Below are positions 53,180 through 61,110 of a stretch of DNA of 64,000 nucleotides, piece by piece. How positions within the stretch are numbered: the stretch's first letter is position 1; every line of letters begins with the position of its first letter. Below the pieces are notes generated by a model. The model had not been told where the DNA came from. It did not search any database and worked only from the letters and a program-made list of their open reading frames with translations. The position numbers and the translations under genes were made by a program. Origin of the DNA: an uncultured Bacteroidales bacterium (lineage in GTDB: Bacteria > Bacteroidota > Bacteroidia > Bacteroidales > Paludibacteraceae); contig CACZFM010000004.1 of the NCBI GenBank assembly GCA_902780495.1, positions 1-64,000 on the forward strand, written 5' to 3'.

Positions 53180-55834
53180 TTAGTAGAGGAATTTTGCCCA
53201 AATCTGTTTGCGGGTCAGTTTTTCCGATGTTACCAGTTTCACGGCATAAATCTGTCCTTTGGCCAAACCTTGGGTAGGAATAGATACGGAAACGGCCATT
53301 TCCGGCACCTCTACCTTTTCCACCAGTTGTCCGGCTGTGCTGTACACCAGCAGAAGGCGTTTGCTGCTGGTCGCTTGGGGCAGATAGGCGGTCACTTGTC
53401 CGTTTTGGTTCAGGCAGGTGAACTGTTTGCCGGTGTTGCTTGTGCCGGGAAGGGTACGGACTTTGGTGAGCGGACCGCGTGTGGTGCTACGGAGTTGGCA
53501 GCCTTTTTCTTCCTGGCAGGTCACGTAGTAATAGTATTCGGCCGAAGGAGTAAGTCCTGTTATCTCAAGTTCTGTCTGGTCATTGGGCAATTCGTTCGTA
53601 TTGCGGTATTGGGCAGTATAGTGACTGGTGATATTCACGCTATTGATGGTCGCTGCCGGTTTTCCTTTGGTCACAAAGAAACGGATGCGGTATTGGCTGT
53701 AGCCCTGTTCTTCCGTGAACGTGTAGGTTTTCTTGTTCGTTTTGGTCACGTTACGGATATTCAGGCTGTCGATGTTCACCCATTTTTGGTCGCTTTTGGC
53801 ATCAATAGCCATCACGCCTGCCGCATCGGCATTGTTCCAGTGTTGCGTGTAGTTTAGTTCCAGCGTACGAATTGTCAGTGGGAAGAAGTCTTGGTGATAG
53901 GTCTCACCGTGTTCGCTGAGTTTGCGACCCACTTTTGTGTTTTGGGTGCTGGTGTTTTGTTGGATGGAGAACACATGCAACGCATATTCTTCGGCATCTT
54001 CTTCTTCCTCCCAATGTGCCGTGAACGAGTAGGGCGTCACGTCCGTTGCATCCAGGGTCTGCACTTCGCCTATCAGTTGGGCGCGTTCAGAGTGCCCGTA
54101 CAAGGGATATTGGGTGCTCAGTTTCTCATTCTGTTGGATTACTTGCAGAATATCGCTTTCGGTCCGGCATTGTTGGGTTGTTTGGTAGCGGGCATAGATT
54201 TGGCGTTGGTAGGTGCCTTCTGCGCTGATAGTGTCTGTCAGTGTGTCGGTTGTCCATTTCACGCTGTCAAAACTCAGGGCTATCTTATGTCGTTGCGAAT
54301 AGATGTGTACCACTCTGTCTGTCAGTTGTTTGCCGCTTATTTCAAGGCTTGTCACAGAGTAGTACACCGCTTGTTTCTTGTCATTTACTTCGGTTTGCAG
54401 AGTATCTTTCCCGTTATTGGTAACATTGAAACCTGCGCCCATCGGACCATGCCGGAATATGATATTTGTCGTACCGTTTTCCGTGCGTATTTGTTGCAGG
54501 ATATTATTAGTCAGCTTGTTACCCTTGTTATCTTGCGGAGTGAAGGTGGTGATACGCCCTGTGCCGGGGTAGAGGTCGGCAGCGGAACTGTAATTATTGC
54601 CGTTGCCGGAGGCTTCCACGATGTCATAGCCCAACGGTGTGCTGTTGTTCGGCGTGTTGTTTTCCCATTTCTTGGCATCGAATGTGATATGGCTTATCAG
54701 CAGGCCTGTGCCGGGTAGGCAGTAGTTCGGTTGGTCCCATCCTACGCGTTGGCGGTTTTCTATGAGCCAGTATTCTTTCGGATTGGGGTTCTGCGCATTC
54801 ATGTTATGGGTCGTGGAGGCGATGAGGTACGCACGAGGACGATTGTCTGTCTCGGACGGAACATCGGTTATCGCGGGCAGTGTGTAATCGGCTATCTCCG
54901 TTAGTTGTGTAGGTGTCAGCCAGCCTACCATGAAACGCTCAAACGCCGAGTAACTGGGCGGAGTGCGGCCGCTGTTGTTGTAACTGCCTTGGCACATGAT
55001 GTCCCATTCGCCCACTGTATACGCCTCATCGTTTTTGGTGTCGTATAGGTCATCCAGACCGAGAACGTGGCTGAACTCGTGGCAGAATGTACCGATACCG
55101 CACATGTTCTTGCCGCTATGCCCGCGCAACTCTGATGTGCAGGCGTAGTCCCACAGCCAGCGTCTTTTGCCCGACTTGCCGTTGTAGTAGTATTTGATAT
55201 AACTCCCGTCTTTCTCGCTGAATACGTACGACCGGTGCGGCCAGATGGAGGTGGAAGGACCGCCTTCCGCTTCATTGAAGCCTGCGTAATAGATAAATAT
55301 GTTATCTACATCGCCATCGTCGTTCGCATCGTATTTGTCCCAGTCTATCACATGTTCCAGCGAATCGCATGCGTCTATCACCATCTGACGGACGTTCGCA
55401 TCGTAGTAGGCACAGGTGTTACCGAGGTTCACGGGACCATATACATCGAAGAACGGCTCGAACTGACCGTATGAACTGGCAACGAAGTAGTCGTGAGCCG
55501 AACCGGTTCCGTAGTTTTCGCTATAGCCGGGTTCGTTCAGCATTTTCGTGAAGGCCTCATTGGGGTTGGGTGTCACGAATTTGAGGTCGGAGAAGTTGAC
55601 CAGGATAACGAGGCTGTGTACTTGTCCTGTGGAAGGGAAGGTGTTATCTAGTTGGACGGCGGGACGTCGCGGCGTATCGCGTTGTATGGTGGAGGCTGCG
55701 GCAGTTATTTGTCCTTTTTCGTCAAGACGGTAGTGGTAGTATTCGTCTCCATACACGCCGCTACCGGGTTTAGCGATTACGGCATGGGCGGCAGTTACGG
55801 CCAGAAGGAGTGTGTAGGTTAGTATTTTGCGCAT
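53180..55834 (-). CDS. Secreted M6-family metallopeptidase
   Basis: This 884-residue protein has a signal peptide (1-21), then an M6 peptidase domain with the zinc site HEFSH (His252, Glu253, His256) in CHEFSHVLGLDDLYD. Before it lies HDYFVASSYGQFEPFFDVYG and NDDGDVDNIFIYYAGFNEAE, typical of Bacteroidota M6 domains with a calcium-type loop. About 450 residues of beta-sandwich and fibronectin-like repeats follow, and a final domain (residues about 800-884) resembling the C-terminal sorting domains of secreted Bacteroidota proteins. It probably degrades extracellular protein. It is transcribed alone from the promoter at 55914-55945 and ends in a strong terminator. Confidence 0.9.
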   Translation of the reverse strand: MRKILTYTLLLAVTAAHAVIAKPGSGVYGDEYYHYRLDEKGQITAAASTIQRDTPRRPAVQLDNTFPSTGQVHSLVILVNFSDLKFVTPNPNEAFTKMLNEPGYSENYGTGSAHDYFVASSYGQFEPFFDVYGPVNLGNTCAYYDANVRQMVIDACDSLEHVIDWDKYDANDDGDVDNIFIYYAGFNEAEGGPSTSIWPHRSYVFSEKDGSYIKYYYNGKSGKRRWLWDYACTSELRGHSGKNMCGIGTFCHEFSHVLGLDDLYDTKNDEAYTVGEWDIMCQGSYNNSGRTPPSYSAFERFMVGWLTPTQLTEIADYTLPAITDVPSETDNRPRAYLIASTTHNMNAQNPNPKEYWLIENRQRVGWDQPNYCLPGTGLLISHITFDAKKWENNTPNNSTPLGYDIVEASGNGNNYSSAADLYPGTGRITTFTPQDNKGNKLTNNILQQIRTENGTTNIIFRHGPMGAGFNVTNNGKDTLQTEVNDKKQAVYYSVTSLEISGKQLTDRVVHIYSQRHKIALSFDSVKWTTDTLTDTISAEGTYQRQIYARYQTTQQCRTESDILQVIQQNEKLSTQYPLYGHSERAQLIGEVQTLDATDVTPYSFTAHWEEEEDAEEYALHVFSIQQNTSTQNTKVGRKLSEHGETYHQDFFPLTIRTLELNYTQHWNNADAAGVMAIDAKSDQKWVNIDSLNIRNVTKTNKKTYTFTEEQGYSQYRIRFFVTKGKPAATINSVNITSHYTAQYRNTNELPNDQTELEITGLTPSAEYYYYVTCQEEKGCQLRSTTRGPLTKVRTLPGTSNTGKQFTCLNQNGQVTAYLPQATSSKRLLLVYSTAGQLVEKVEVPEMAVSVSIPTQGLAKGQIYAVKLVTSEKLTRKQIWAKFLY

Positions 55835-55913
55835 CTTTAATAGATTATTGTTTATTTTGTTTTTCCGCGGACAATTTATGCGGGCAATCCGCTCTCAGCG
55901 CGAAAAAACATGC

Positions 55914-55945
55914 AAAAGTACAACAAATGTTGCACATATGCAAAT
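55914..55945 (-). promoter_or_regulatory. Promoter of the M6 peptidase gene
   Basis: On minus, TTTG (55945-55942) and TACTTTTG (55921-55914) are 20 nt apart. The leader before the ATG is about 75 bases. Confidence 0.85.
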
Positions 55946-55949
55946 TTTG

Positions 55950-56079
55950 GGACGATTTTTTGTCATATCGGACGTAGTTTGATGTTTTTAGTCGGTATTT
56001 CCGACCACTTATGCTTGTATAAGGTGCCGGAAATACCGGCTAAAAACGACGTGCTTTGCACGGACAAAAAATCGTTCCA
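55950..56079. repeat. 130-bp nested inverted repeat
   Basis: An outer pair of 16-bp arms (55950-55965 and 56064-56079, one mismatch) encloses a 27-bp pair (55985-56011 and 56022-56048, four mismatches), giving one large cruciform-capable structure. The intervening DNA is non-coding. A further hairpin with CCCGCTTGCGGG at its tip follows near 56113-56150, so the gap 55835-56507 (673 bases) contains only repeats and promoters, no gene. It may be a worn miniature mobile element. Confidence 0.75.
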
Positions 56080-56229
56080 ATCGCTCCTGCATATGCTCCG
56101 CAGGGTGCGACCGTACTTTCGGCGGGAACCCGCTTGCGGGAGGGCCGAAGTTACTACAAAATTGCGTCCGAAAGTACTACAAATATTTGCTTTATTATCC
56201 ACCGCTCTGCTATAAACCGCGCAGCGATA

Positions 56230-56456
56230 TTAGGTTGTTATTGGGTTATTATTGGGTGATTATTTGGTTATTATTAGGTTATTAAGCCAACGAAAAGCAG
56301 AAGAAAGCCTGCCAAAAGGAAGAAACACTGGTCCGACTAGTCTAACCAGAACACTACTCTCACTGGTTCAACAATAAAATCCAACCAAAAAATTAATTTT
56401 TTTTGCCCCCAACATTTGGTTATGTCAAAAAAATGTTGTACCTTTGCAGCGGATTT
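56230..56456 (+). repeat. Promoter-bearing dispersed element, copy 2
   Basis: Five 11-bp units of TTAGGTTATTA type (56230-56284) are followed by the core AGCCAACGAAAAGCAG and GAAAGCCTGCCA, an ACTAGT segment, CCAGAACACTA, GGTTCAACAATAAA and then a consensus promoter (56415-56446). It is the inverted relative of 42738-42995. The palindrome over the -33 box in copy 1 is absent here and replaced by a T-rich segment, so this copy would escape that regulator. Confidence 0.8.
56415..56446 (+). promoter_or_regulatory. Promoter of the cysteine-rich peptide operon
   Basis: TTTG at 56415-56418 and TACCTTTG at 56439-56446 are 20 nt apart, with TATGTCAAAAAAA in the spacer. The first gene starts 61 bases downstream of the -7 box. 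Confidence 0.9.
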
Positions 56457-56507
56457 CGGAAAAGAGGGAACAATTATGACCGCTTTTTCTAAATCCTTAA
56501 ATCACAG

Positions 56508-56927
56508 ATGAATAGCAAAACACGGACATATCTGTTGGCATTGGGATGTTTAGTGCTGGGGGCTATGCTCTATGTTTGCTGCCGGATAAACATATTGTTC
56601 GTGGATTGGCTTCATTTGAACAATGCGTTGCATGTCCGCTTGGATGACGGAAATCCGTTCGTATATTGGGTGGTATATTGTTTGCCGGATGCGCTTTGGT
56701 ATATGGCATTATTGCTTGTGCAGCATCAAATACTGTTGAGAGATTCGTTGGTCAGTCGTTTGTGCGTATGGGTTGCCGTACTTCTTCCTTTCGGGATAGA
56801 GGGATTGCAGGCCTGTCACTGGATTGGTGGAACTTTCGATTGGTATGATATATTAACTTATTTATTAACCCTAATTCTATTTTGCTTATGTGTAAGAAAA
56901 AGTTTTTCCTCATTGGCCTTCAAGTAG
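56508..56927 (+). CDS. VanZ-like small membrane protein
   Basis: This 139-residue protein has about four membrane helices: residues 8-28, 50-68 (WVVYCLPDALWYMALLL), 80-98 and 114-132 (DILTYLLTLILFCLCV). The conserved points PDALWYMA, GIEGLQ and GTFDWYDILTYLL resemble VanZ-like proteins. It is the first gene of an operon and overlaps the next, encoding the cysteine-rich peptide, by 40 bases in another frame, so translation is likely coupled. A role in exporting, or giving immunity to, the peptide is possible but only inferred from the neighbourhood. Confidence 0.65.
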   Translation: MNSKTRTYLLALGCLVLGAMLYVCCRINILFVDWLHLNNALHVRLDDGNPFVYWVVYCLPDALWYMALLLVQHQILLRDSLVSRLCVWVAVLLPFGIEGLQACHWIGGTFDWYDILTYLLTLILFCLCVRKSFSSLAFK

Positions 56928-57145
56928 CCGTGCTGGCGGGATTTGTAATGATGGCTCTTGGTAGCGGCTCTAATGCTGCTGTGGTGAAAAGTACGAACCC
57001 CAAACGTATGGATCGTGGCGCGTGCGGACATGCCGATTATGTGCTCATGGGGCAGCATCCTTCGAAAGACGCTTGTTCTCAGGCTTGCCGAAATGCCGGC
57101 TTTGCCGATTTCTGTATGACCGGTGACAATTGCTTCTGCAAATAA
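56888..57145 (+). CDS. Secreted six-cysteine peptide with defensin-like spacing
   Basis: This 85-residue precursor starts MCKKKFFLIGLQ with a signal peptide or anchor helix (about 6-30). The mature ~50 residues contain six cysteines: C46, C63, C67, C76, C82 and C84, that is C-x16-C-x3-C-x8-C-x5-C-x-C. This is the order and spacing of the CS-alpha-beta fold of invertebrate and fungal defensins (CxxxC helix plus CxC strand; here ACSQAC and CFC). The conserved Gly of the GxC gamma-core is not in place (DFC instead), so the match is by cysteine framework only. An in-frame TTG at 56882 is an alternative start. A thioredoxin-like oxidoreductase gene follows after 6 bases, fitting a disulfide-rich product. 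Other cysteine-rich folds cannot be excluded. Confidence 0.7.
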   Translation: MCKKKFFLIGLQVAVLAGFVMMALGSGSNAAVVKSTNPKRMDRGACGHADYVLMGQHPSKDACSQACRNAGFADFCMTGDNCFCK

Positions 57146-57151
57146 ACTCGT

Positions 57152-58057
57152 ATGACGCGCCTGCAGAAAATAGCGGTTTATCTTGCGGGAATAGTGTTCC
57201 TGCTGTCTGGTATCGGAAAGGCGATGAATGTGATGTTGTTCCAGACATTGATTCATGGCTACGGTTTCCCGTATCTGGATTTACTGGCTCCGGTCATCGT
57301 ATGGGCGGAACTGGTACTTGCTTTCCTGCTTCTTGTGCAAGAGCGCGTTAAGACGGTTTCCTTGTTCTGCATAGGTTTGCTGTTGCTGTTTACGGCTGTT
57401 TATACGTTCGGCTATACCCGTCAGGGTATTACGGATTGCGGCTGCTTTGGCGTAATCCGCCTTCCGGATATTGCGCCGGTGTATGTGTATATCCGTAATA
57501 TCGTCCTGCTGGTGCTGCTGAATTTCATTTGGCTCACGGCAGAAGACAACAAATCAACATGGACTCGTCGCCGATGGCTGGTGTTCGGATGTTATATGGG
57601 GATTGCTCTCTTCCTGACAGGAATGACCTATCGCCCCAAAGCGTATCTGCCGGAGAAAGAACATCCGTTGGTAGGGCAGGTGCTCGCCAACACGCCTTTG
57701 GCGGATTATGTGCCTAACGAAGGTACGGCTTGTGTCCTGTGCTATTCTTACCGATGCAACCATTGCATGAATACGATGGAAAATTTCTTTGCCATGCAAC
57801 GCTATGGAAGAGTGGATACCATCGTGGCGGTGGCTGTTGTGCCGGACAATGATGAACAATTGGATTCCGTACGTACTGCCTTCCGGCAGTTCTACCCGCA
57901 AATAGGCGGACTGGAAATCGGGGCGGCAACGCTGCCCGACATTACGGCATTTCCCACTTCCTTGCTCGTCGAGAATGATACGATTAAGCAAGTGATGGTC
58001 GGGGAATTGCCAAACCCTTATTTTATTGAAACAAACAAAACTAAAATCACACACTAA
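57152..58057 (+). CDS. MauE/DoxX membrane protein fused to thioredoxin-like domain
   Basis: This 301-residue protein has four N-terminal membrane helices (about 7-130) of the MauE/DoxX type with DCGCFG at 95-100, a further helix near 143-158, and a periplasmic thioredoxin-like domain. The latter has two CxxC motifs, C194VLC197 and C202NHC205, and a cis-Pro loop FPTSLLVE at 267-274. It probably moves electrons between the membrane and secreted thiols, forming or reshuffling disulfides. It starts 6 bases after the six-cysteine peptide gene and overlaps the next gene by one base. The related protein at 8087 lacks the CxxC part. Confidence 0.8.
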   Translation: MTRLQKIAVYLAGIVFLLSGIGKAMNVMLFQTLIHGYGFPYLDLLAPVIVWAELVLAFLLLVQERVKTVSLFCIGLLLLFTAVYTFGYTRQGITDCGCFGVIRLPDIAPVYVYIRNIVLLVLLNFIWLTAEDNKSTWTRRRWLVFGCYMGIALFLTGMTYRPKAYLPEKEHPLVGQVLANTPLADYVPNEGTACVLCYSYRCNHCMNTMENFFAMQRYGRVDTIVAVAVVPDNDEQLDSVRTAFRQFYPQIGGLEIGAATLPDITAFPTSLLVENDTIKQVMVGELPNPYFIETNKTKITH

Positions 58058-58797
58058 TGAAAACATTCAATTATGCCCTTGTGGCAAGTGCTCTTGTATG
58101 CCTGATGAGCGTATTTTCGTCTTGTAAATCGACAGCCATCTATTATCAGATTTCGCAAACCAAACCGGTGGATGAAACAATCATGAAGAGCGATAACAAC
58201 GATCGTGGTTATTACTATGAGGATGAGAATTGCCGTATCTCTTACAATTTCTGGAGTGAGAACGGTGATGCAAGTTTTCAGGTAACCAATCTTACGGACG
58301 AAGTGCTGTATATCGTAAAAGACAAATGCTTCTTCATCAAGAATGGCGTATCGAACGATTATTTCCAGAATCGTGAATGGGTTGACCCTGTAAAGCCGGG
58401 ACTTACCACCACACATACCAAGGAAAAGAACCTGATAGGCATTGCTCCTCACGCATCCAAGAATATCGGAGAGTATGTCATTTATACGAAAGTGTTGGTG
58501 GATTGCGATTTGAATAGACAGCCCAAGAAGAATGAGCCGCAAACCATCGCATTCACGCTTGCCAATACGCCCGTTCAGTTCGGCAACTTTATTACCTACA
58601 AAGTGGGAGATAACGGTGCAGAAAAAGCAGTCAGCAATCTGTTCTATACCAGTCGTGTGACGAACTATAGAAAGGACGATATCTTTACAACGGAGCGTCA
58701 TGACAATTGCCCCAATGTATCAGATATAAAGACGGTAGAAGAACAGGTTTTGCGCTTCGCTCCTGCCACCGGCTATTACGTGACCTATGTGAAATAA
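58057..58797 (+). CDS. Hypothetical lipoprotein, last gene of peptide operon
   Basis: This 246-residue protein has a lipoprotein signal (MKTFNYALVASALVCLMSVF, lipobox SSC near residue 23). The mature part is mostly beta with FWSENGDASFQVTNLTDEVL and FFIKNGVSNDYFQNREWVD, reminiscent of immunoglobulin-like folds that fill Bacteroidota surface lipoproteins. I recognise no named family. It starts at the last base of the preceding stop (TAATG), so it is tightly coupled to the oxidoreductase gene and may act with the peptide, for example as a receptor or immunity factor. Confidence 0.7.
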   Translation: MKTFNYALVASALVCLMSVFSSCKSTAIYYQISQTKPVDETIMKSDNNDRGYYYEDENCRISYNFWSENGDASFQVTNLTDEVLYIVKDKCFFIKNGVSNDYFQNREWVDPVKPGLTTTHTKEKNLIGIAPHASKNIGEYVIYTKVLVDCDLNRQPKKNEPQTIAFTLANTPVQFGNFITYKVGDNGAEKAVSNLFYTSRVTNYRKDDIFTTERHDNCPNVSDIKTVEEQVLRFAPATGYYVTYVK

Positions 58798-58874
58798 CGA
58801 ATCATCTTTATAGTAGGAATATCATATCGTATCTATGGTATGTGAAATACGTATTATCCTATGAAAGAACGCAA

Positions 58875-58980
58875 GAGGGCCCTGCAAGGCTCTCTTGCCG
58901 TGTAAAAAAGCAAAAATATTCTCCCACCGCAAAAAAATCACTAAATTATTTGGTCAGTTCACAAAAAAGCACTACCTTTG
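58875..58980 (+). repeat. Direct repeat with promoter, copy 1
   Basis: About 106 bases beginning GAGGGCCCTGCAAGGCTCTC and ending with a promoter (TTTG 58949-58952, 20 nt, TACCTTTG 58973-58980). Copy 2 lies at 60518-60624 with about 90% identity. The opening GAGGGCC/GGCTCTC arms form a hairpin with one G-U pair. The promoter probably drives the ATPase gene at 59055. Confidence 0.85.
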
Positions 58981-59054
58981 CACCCGAATTTTGATTGTTT
59001 CGTATGGAAAAGTCAAAGAAGTCACTATAAATACACACATAAAAGCAAAAATTC

Positions 59055-60350
59055 ATGAAACGTAGGATGATGGAGGAATTGTGCCGATGGCGCATGAAAG
59101 CAGGGCGAATGCCGCTTGTCTTGAATGGGGCACGTCAAGTCGGGAAAACCTATATATTAGAGGAATTTGGCCGACAATATTATGCTAACACCGTGCGTTT
59201 TAACTTGGAGGCAGATGTGCGGGCGAGAATGGCTTTTGAAGAAGATTTAAATCCTCAAAACATTATTTTACAACTGGAAACCATTTCATCCCAACGCATT
59301 CTTCCGCAGCAAACCTTGTTGATTTTGGATGAGATTCAAGCCTCGGAACGTGCCTTGACTGCTTTGAAATCCTTTTGTGAACAGGCGCCGGATTATCATG
59401 TGTGTGCAGCAGGCAGTATGTTGGGGGTCGCAATTCATCGGGAGGAGTATTCATATCCCGTCGGAAAAGTAGATGAGTTGCAGCTCTTTCCGTTAGACTT
59501 TGAGGAATTCTTATGGGCGATGTCGAAACAAACGTTGGCAGAACAAATACGTTCACATGCTGATTCGAACGCCAAGATGCCACCGGCGTTGCATGAAGAT
59601 GCTCTTGCGCTTTGGCGGCAATATCTGGTAGTCGGAGGTATGCCGGCAGTGGTTGAGGAATACGCCAAGACAAACAGCACCGTACATATAGCGGATATTC
59701 AACAGCGCATCCTAAACGAGTATGTCGCAGATATGGCAAAATACGCTTCACCTGCTACATCTGTTAAAATTCGTGCCTGTTATAACTCAATACCTGCACA
59801 ATTGGCGAAAGAAAACCATAAATTCCAGTATAAAGTGGTACAACGGGGAGGCAGTGCCACAATCTTCGGTGAATCCATCGAATGGCTTAACTATGCCGGC
59901 ATTGTTCTTAAATGTCAGGAAGTGGAAAATGCGATTATACCCATCGCTGCTTATGTGGGACTCGGAGATTTCAAGTTGTATATGAGTGATGTCGGATTGT
60001 TAACTATAAAATCCGGTATGCCTCCATCGTTACTCCTTTCACCGACTCCGATTGACAATACTTTTATGGGGGCCATTGCAGAGAATTATGTGGCGCAAGC
60101 TTTGATGGCCAAACATATACCATTGCATTATTGGCGGAATAGTAATACGGCAGAATTGGATTTCCTGTGGCAGAAAGAAACGGAGATAATACCCATTGAA
60201 GTCAAAAAGGGTTTACATACTCGGGCAAAAAGCCTGAATCAGTTTCGGCAGACCTATCATCCGAAAGTGGCAGTTCGAATATCGCAAAAGAATTTTGGAT
60301 TGGACGAGGGAATACGTTCTATACCCTTCTACGCAGTATTCTGTATGTGA
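59055..60350 (+). CDS. AAA ATPase with DUF4143 domain
   Basis: This 431-residue protein has an AAA_14 ATPase domain with Walker A NGARQVGKTY (residues 24-33) and Walker B LLILDEIQ near 91-98, then an arginine-sensor region (CAAGSMLGVAIHREEYSYPVG), and a C-terminal DUF4143 domain with a nuclease-like end (ELDFLWQKETEIIPIEVKKG). The family is common in Bacteroidota accessory DNA; its cellular role is not known. The gene is single, driven by the promoter in repeat copy 1, and flanked by the second copy downstream, an arrangement consistent with mobility or duplication. Confidence 0.88.
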   Translation: MKRRMMEELCRWRMKAGRMPLVLNGARQVGKTYILEEFGRQYYANTVRFNLEADVRARMAFEEDLNPQNIILQLETISSQRILPQQTLLILDEIQASERALTALKSFCEQAPDYHVCAAGSMLGVAIHREEYSYPVGKVDELQLFPLDFEEFLWAMSKQTLAEQIRSHADSNAKMPPALHEDALALWRQYLVVGGMPAVVEEYAKTNSTVHIADIQQRILNEYVADMAKYASPATSVKIRACYNSIPAQLAKENHKFQYKVVQRGGSATIFGESIEWLNYAGIVLKCQEVENAIIPIAAYVGLGDFKLYMSDVGLLTIKSGMPPSLLLSPTPIDNTFMGAIAENYVAQALMAKHIPLHYWRNSNTAELDFLWQKETEIIPIEVKKGLHTRAKSLNQFRQTYHPKVAVRISQKNFGLDEGIRSIPFYAVFCM

Positions 60351-60439
60351 TTAACGGGACTTTCTTAAGCCCCTCAAACGCTACTTTTTCTTTCTGAATG
60401 TGCTAATTGAATCTACACGGCGCAAAAAACAGAAAAAGA

Positions 60440-60471
60440 TTTGCATATATCAAAAAAAAACACTACCTTTG
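60440..60471 (+). promoter_or_regulatory. Promoter upstream of repeat copy 2
   Basis: TTTG (60440-60443), 20 nt, TACCTTTG (60464-60471), with ATATATCAAAAAAAAA in the spacer. No gene follows before repeat copy 2, so it may feed the same long leader as the next promoter. Confidence 0.85.
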
Positions 60472-60517
60472 CAGCGAATTTGAAACCTCTCGTCCCTCTC
60501 TCATGGACGTTAAACAT

Positions 60518-60624
60518 GAGGGCCCTGCAAGGCTCTCTTGCCATGTAAAAAAGCAAAAATATTCTCCCACCGCAAAAAAAATCACTAAATTATTTGGTCA
60601 GTTCAAAAAAAAGTAGTACTTTTG
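60518..60624 (+). repeat. Direct repeat with promoter, copy 2
   Basis: Near-identical to 58875-58980 and in the same orientation. Its promoter is TTTG 60593-60596, 20 nt, TACTTTTG 60617-60624. This likely drives the gene series starting at 61111, giving an untranslated leader of about 480 bases. Confidence 0.85.
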
Positions 60625-60796
60625 CGGTCGGAAATGAGTTTTGTGGGCAACGTGTATGCCGGAAAGCATGCTCTTTCCATGGAATCTATCTGCGCCGAAA
60701 TAGTCTCTTGCTCCGGCAATAGGCTATGGGTTAGAGGGATTCAGTACATATTGAATAAAGGCGTTTCTTGACGCTTTGTATTTGACGCGCAAAAAG

Positions 60797-60998
60797 CTTA
60801 GCACACTTTTTACCCAATTTCCAGTCAGAAACAAAGTATGCAATCGAACGCCTACGGGTATGACTTTTATACTCGCCCTGCCGTTTTAGGCAGGCGGGTT
60901 GTCATATCGGCGTAGGTTTCATTGTTGTTTATTTGACTGGAAGGGCAAGTGCTAAGGTCCTAGCGCGTAGATGAGCAATAGCGAAGTCTGCGCTTTTT
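60797..60998 (+). ncRNA. Structured RNA, copy 2 of the two-copy fold
   Basis: The fold mirrors 1218-1386. P1 is CTTAGCAC 60797-60804 with GTGCTAAG 60949-60956. P2 is TTCCAGTCA 60819-60827 with TGACTGGAA 60934-60942. P3 is CCTACG 60851-60856 with CGTAGG 60911-60916. P4 is TATGAC 60859-60864 with GTCATA 60901-60906, and the tip hairpin is CCTGCC 60877-60882 with GGCAGG 60889-60894. A terminal hairpin GCGC/AGA (60963-60971) with TCTGCGC (60987-60993) ends in TTTTT. Helix sequences differ from copy 1 while pairing is kept. It lies 113 bases upstream of the gene at 61111. The rest of 60625-61110 shows no gene, but there is a 12-bp palindrome ATGTGCGCACAT at 61009-61020. Confidence 0.65.
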
Positions 60999-61110
60999 GT
61001 ACGTGTACATGTGCGCACATACGTGCAAACAAAATAATGTAGATGAAACGATTATAAACGTAGTGTGCCGAAATCCGACAAAGAGTAGGTAAATTATAAA
61101 ATCTAATTAT

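Noticed and set aside
56882-56927. Frameshift joining the VanZ-like protein and the cysteine-rich peptide
   Set aside because: Each part has its own start and a complete end, and the peptide has its own signal sequence, so an overlap is simpler.
58831-58994. Frames reading EGPARLSC and following through both direct repeats (also 60503-60616)
   Set aside because: The reading frame is shared only because the DNA repeat is shared; it runs across promoters, has no consistent start, and diverges outside the repeat.
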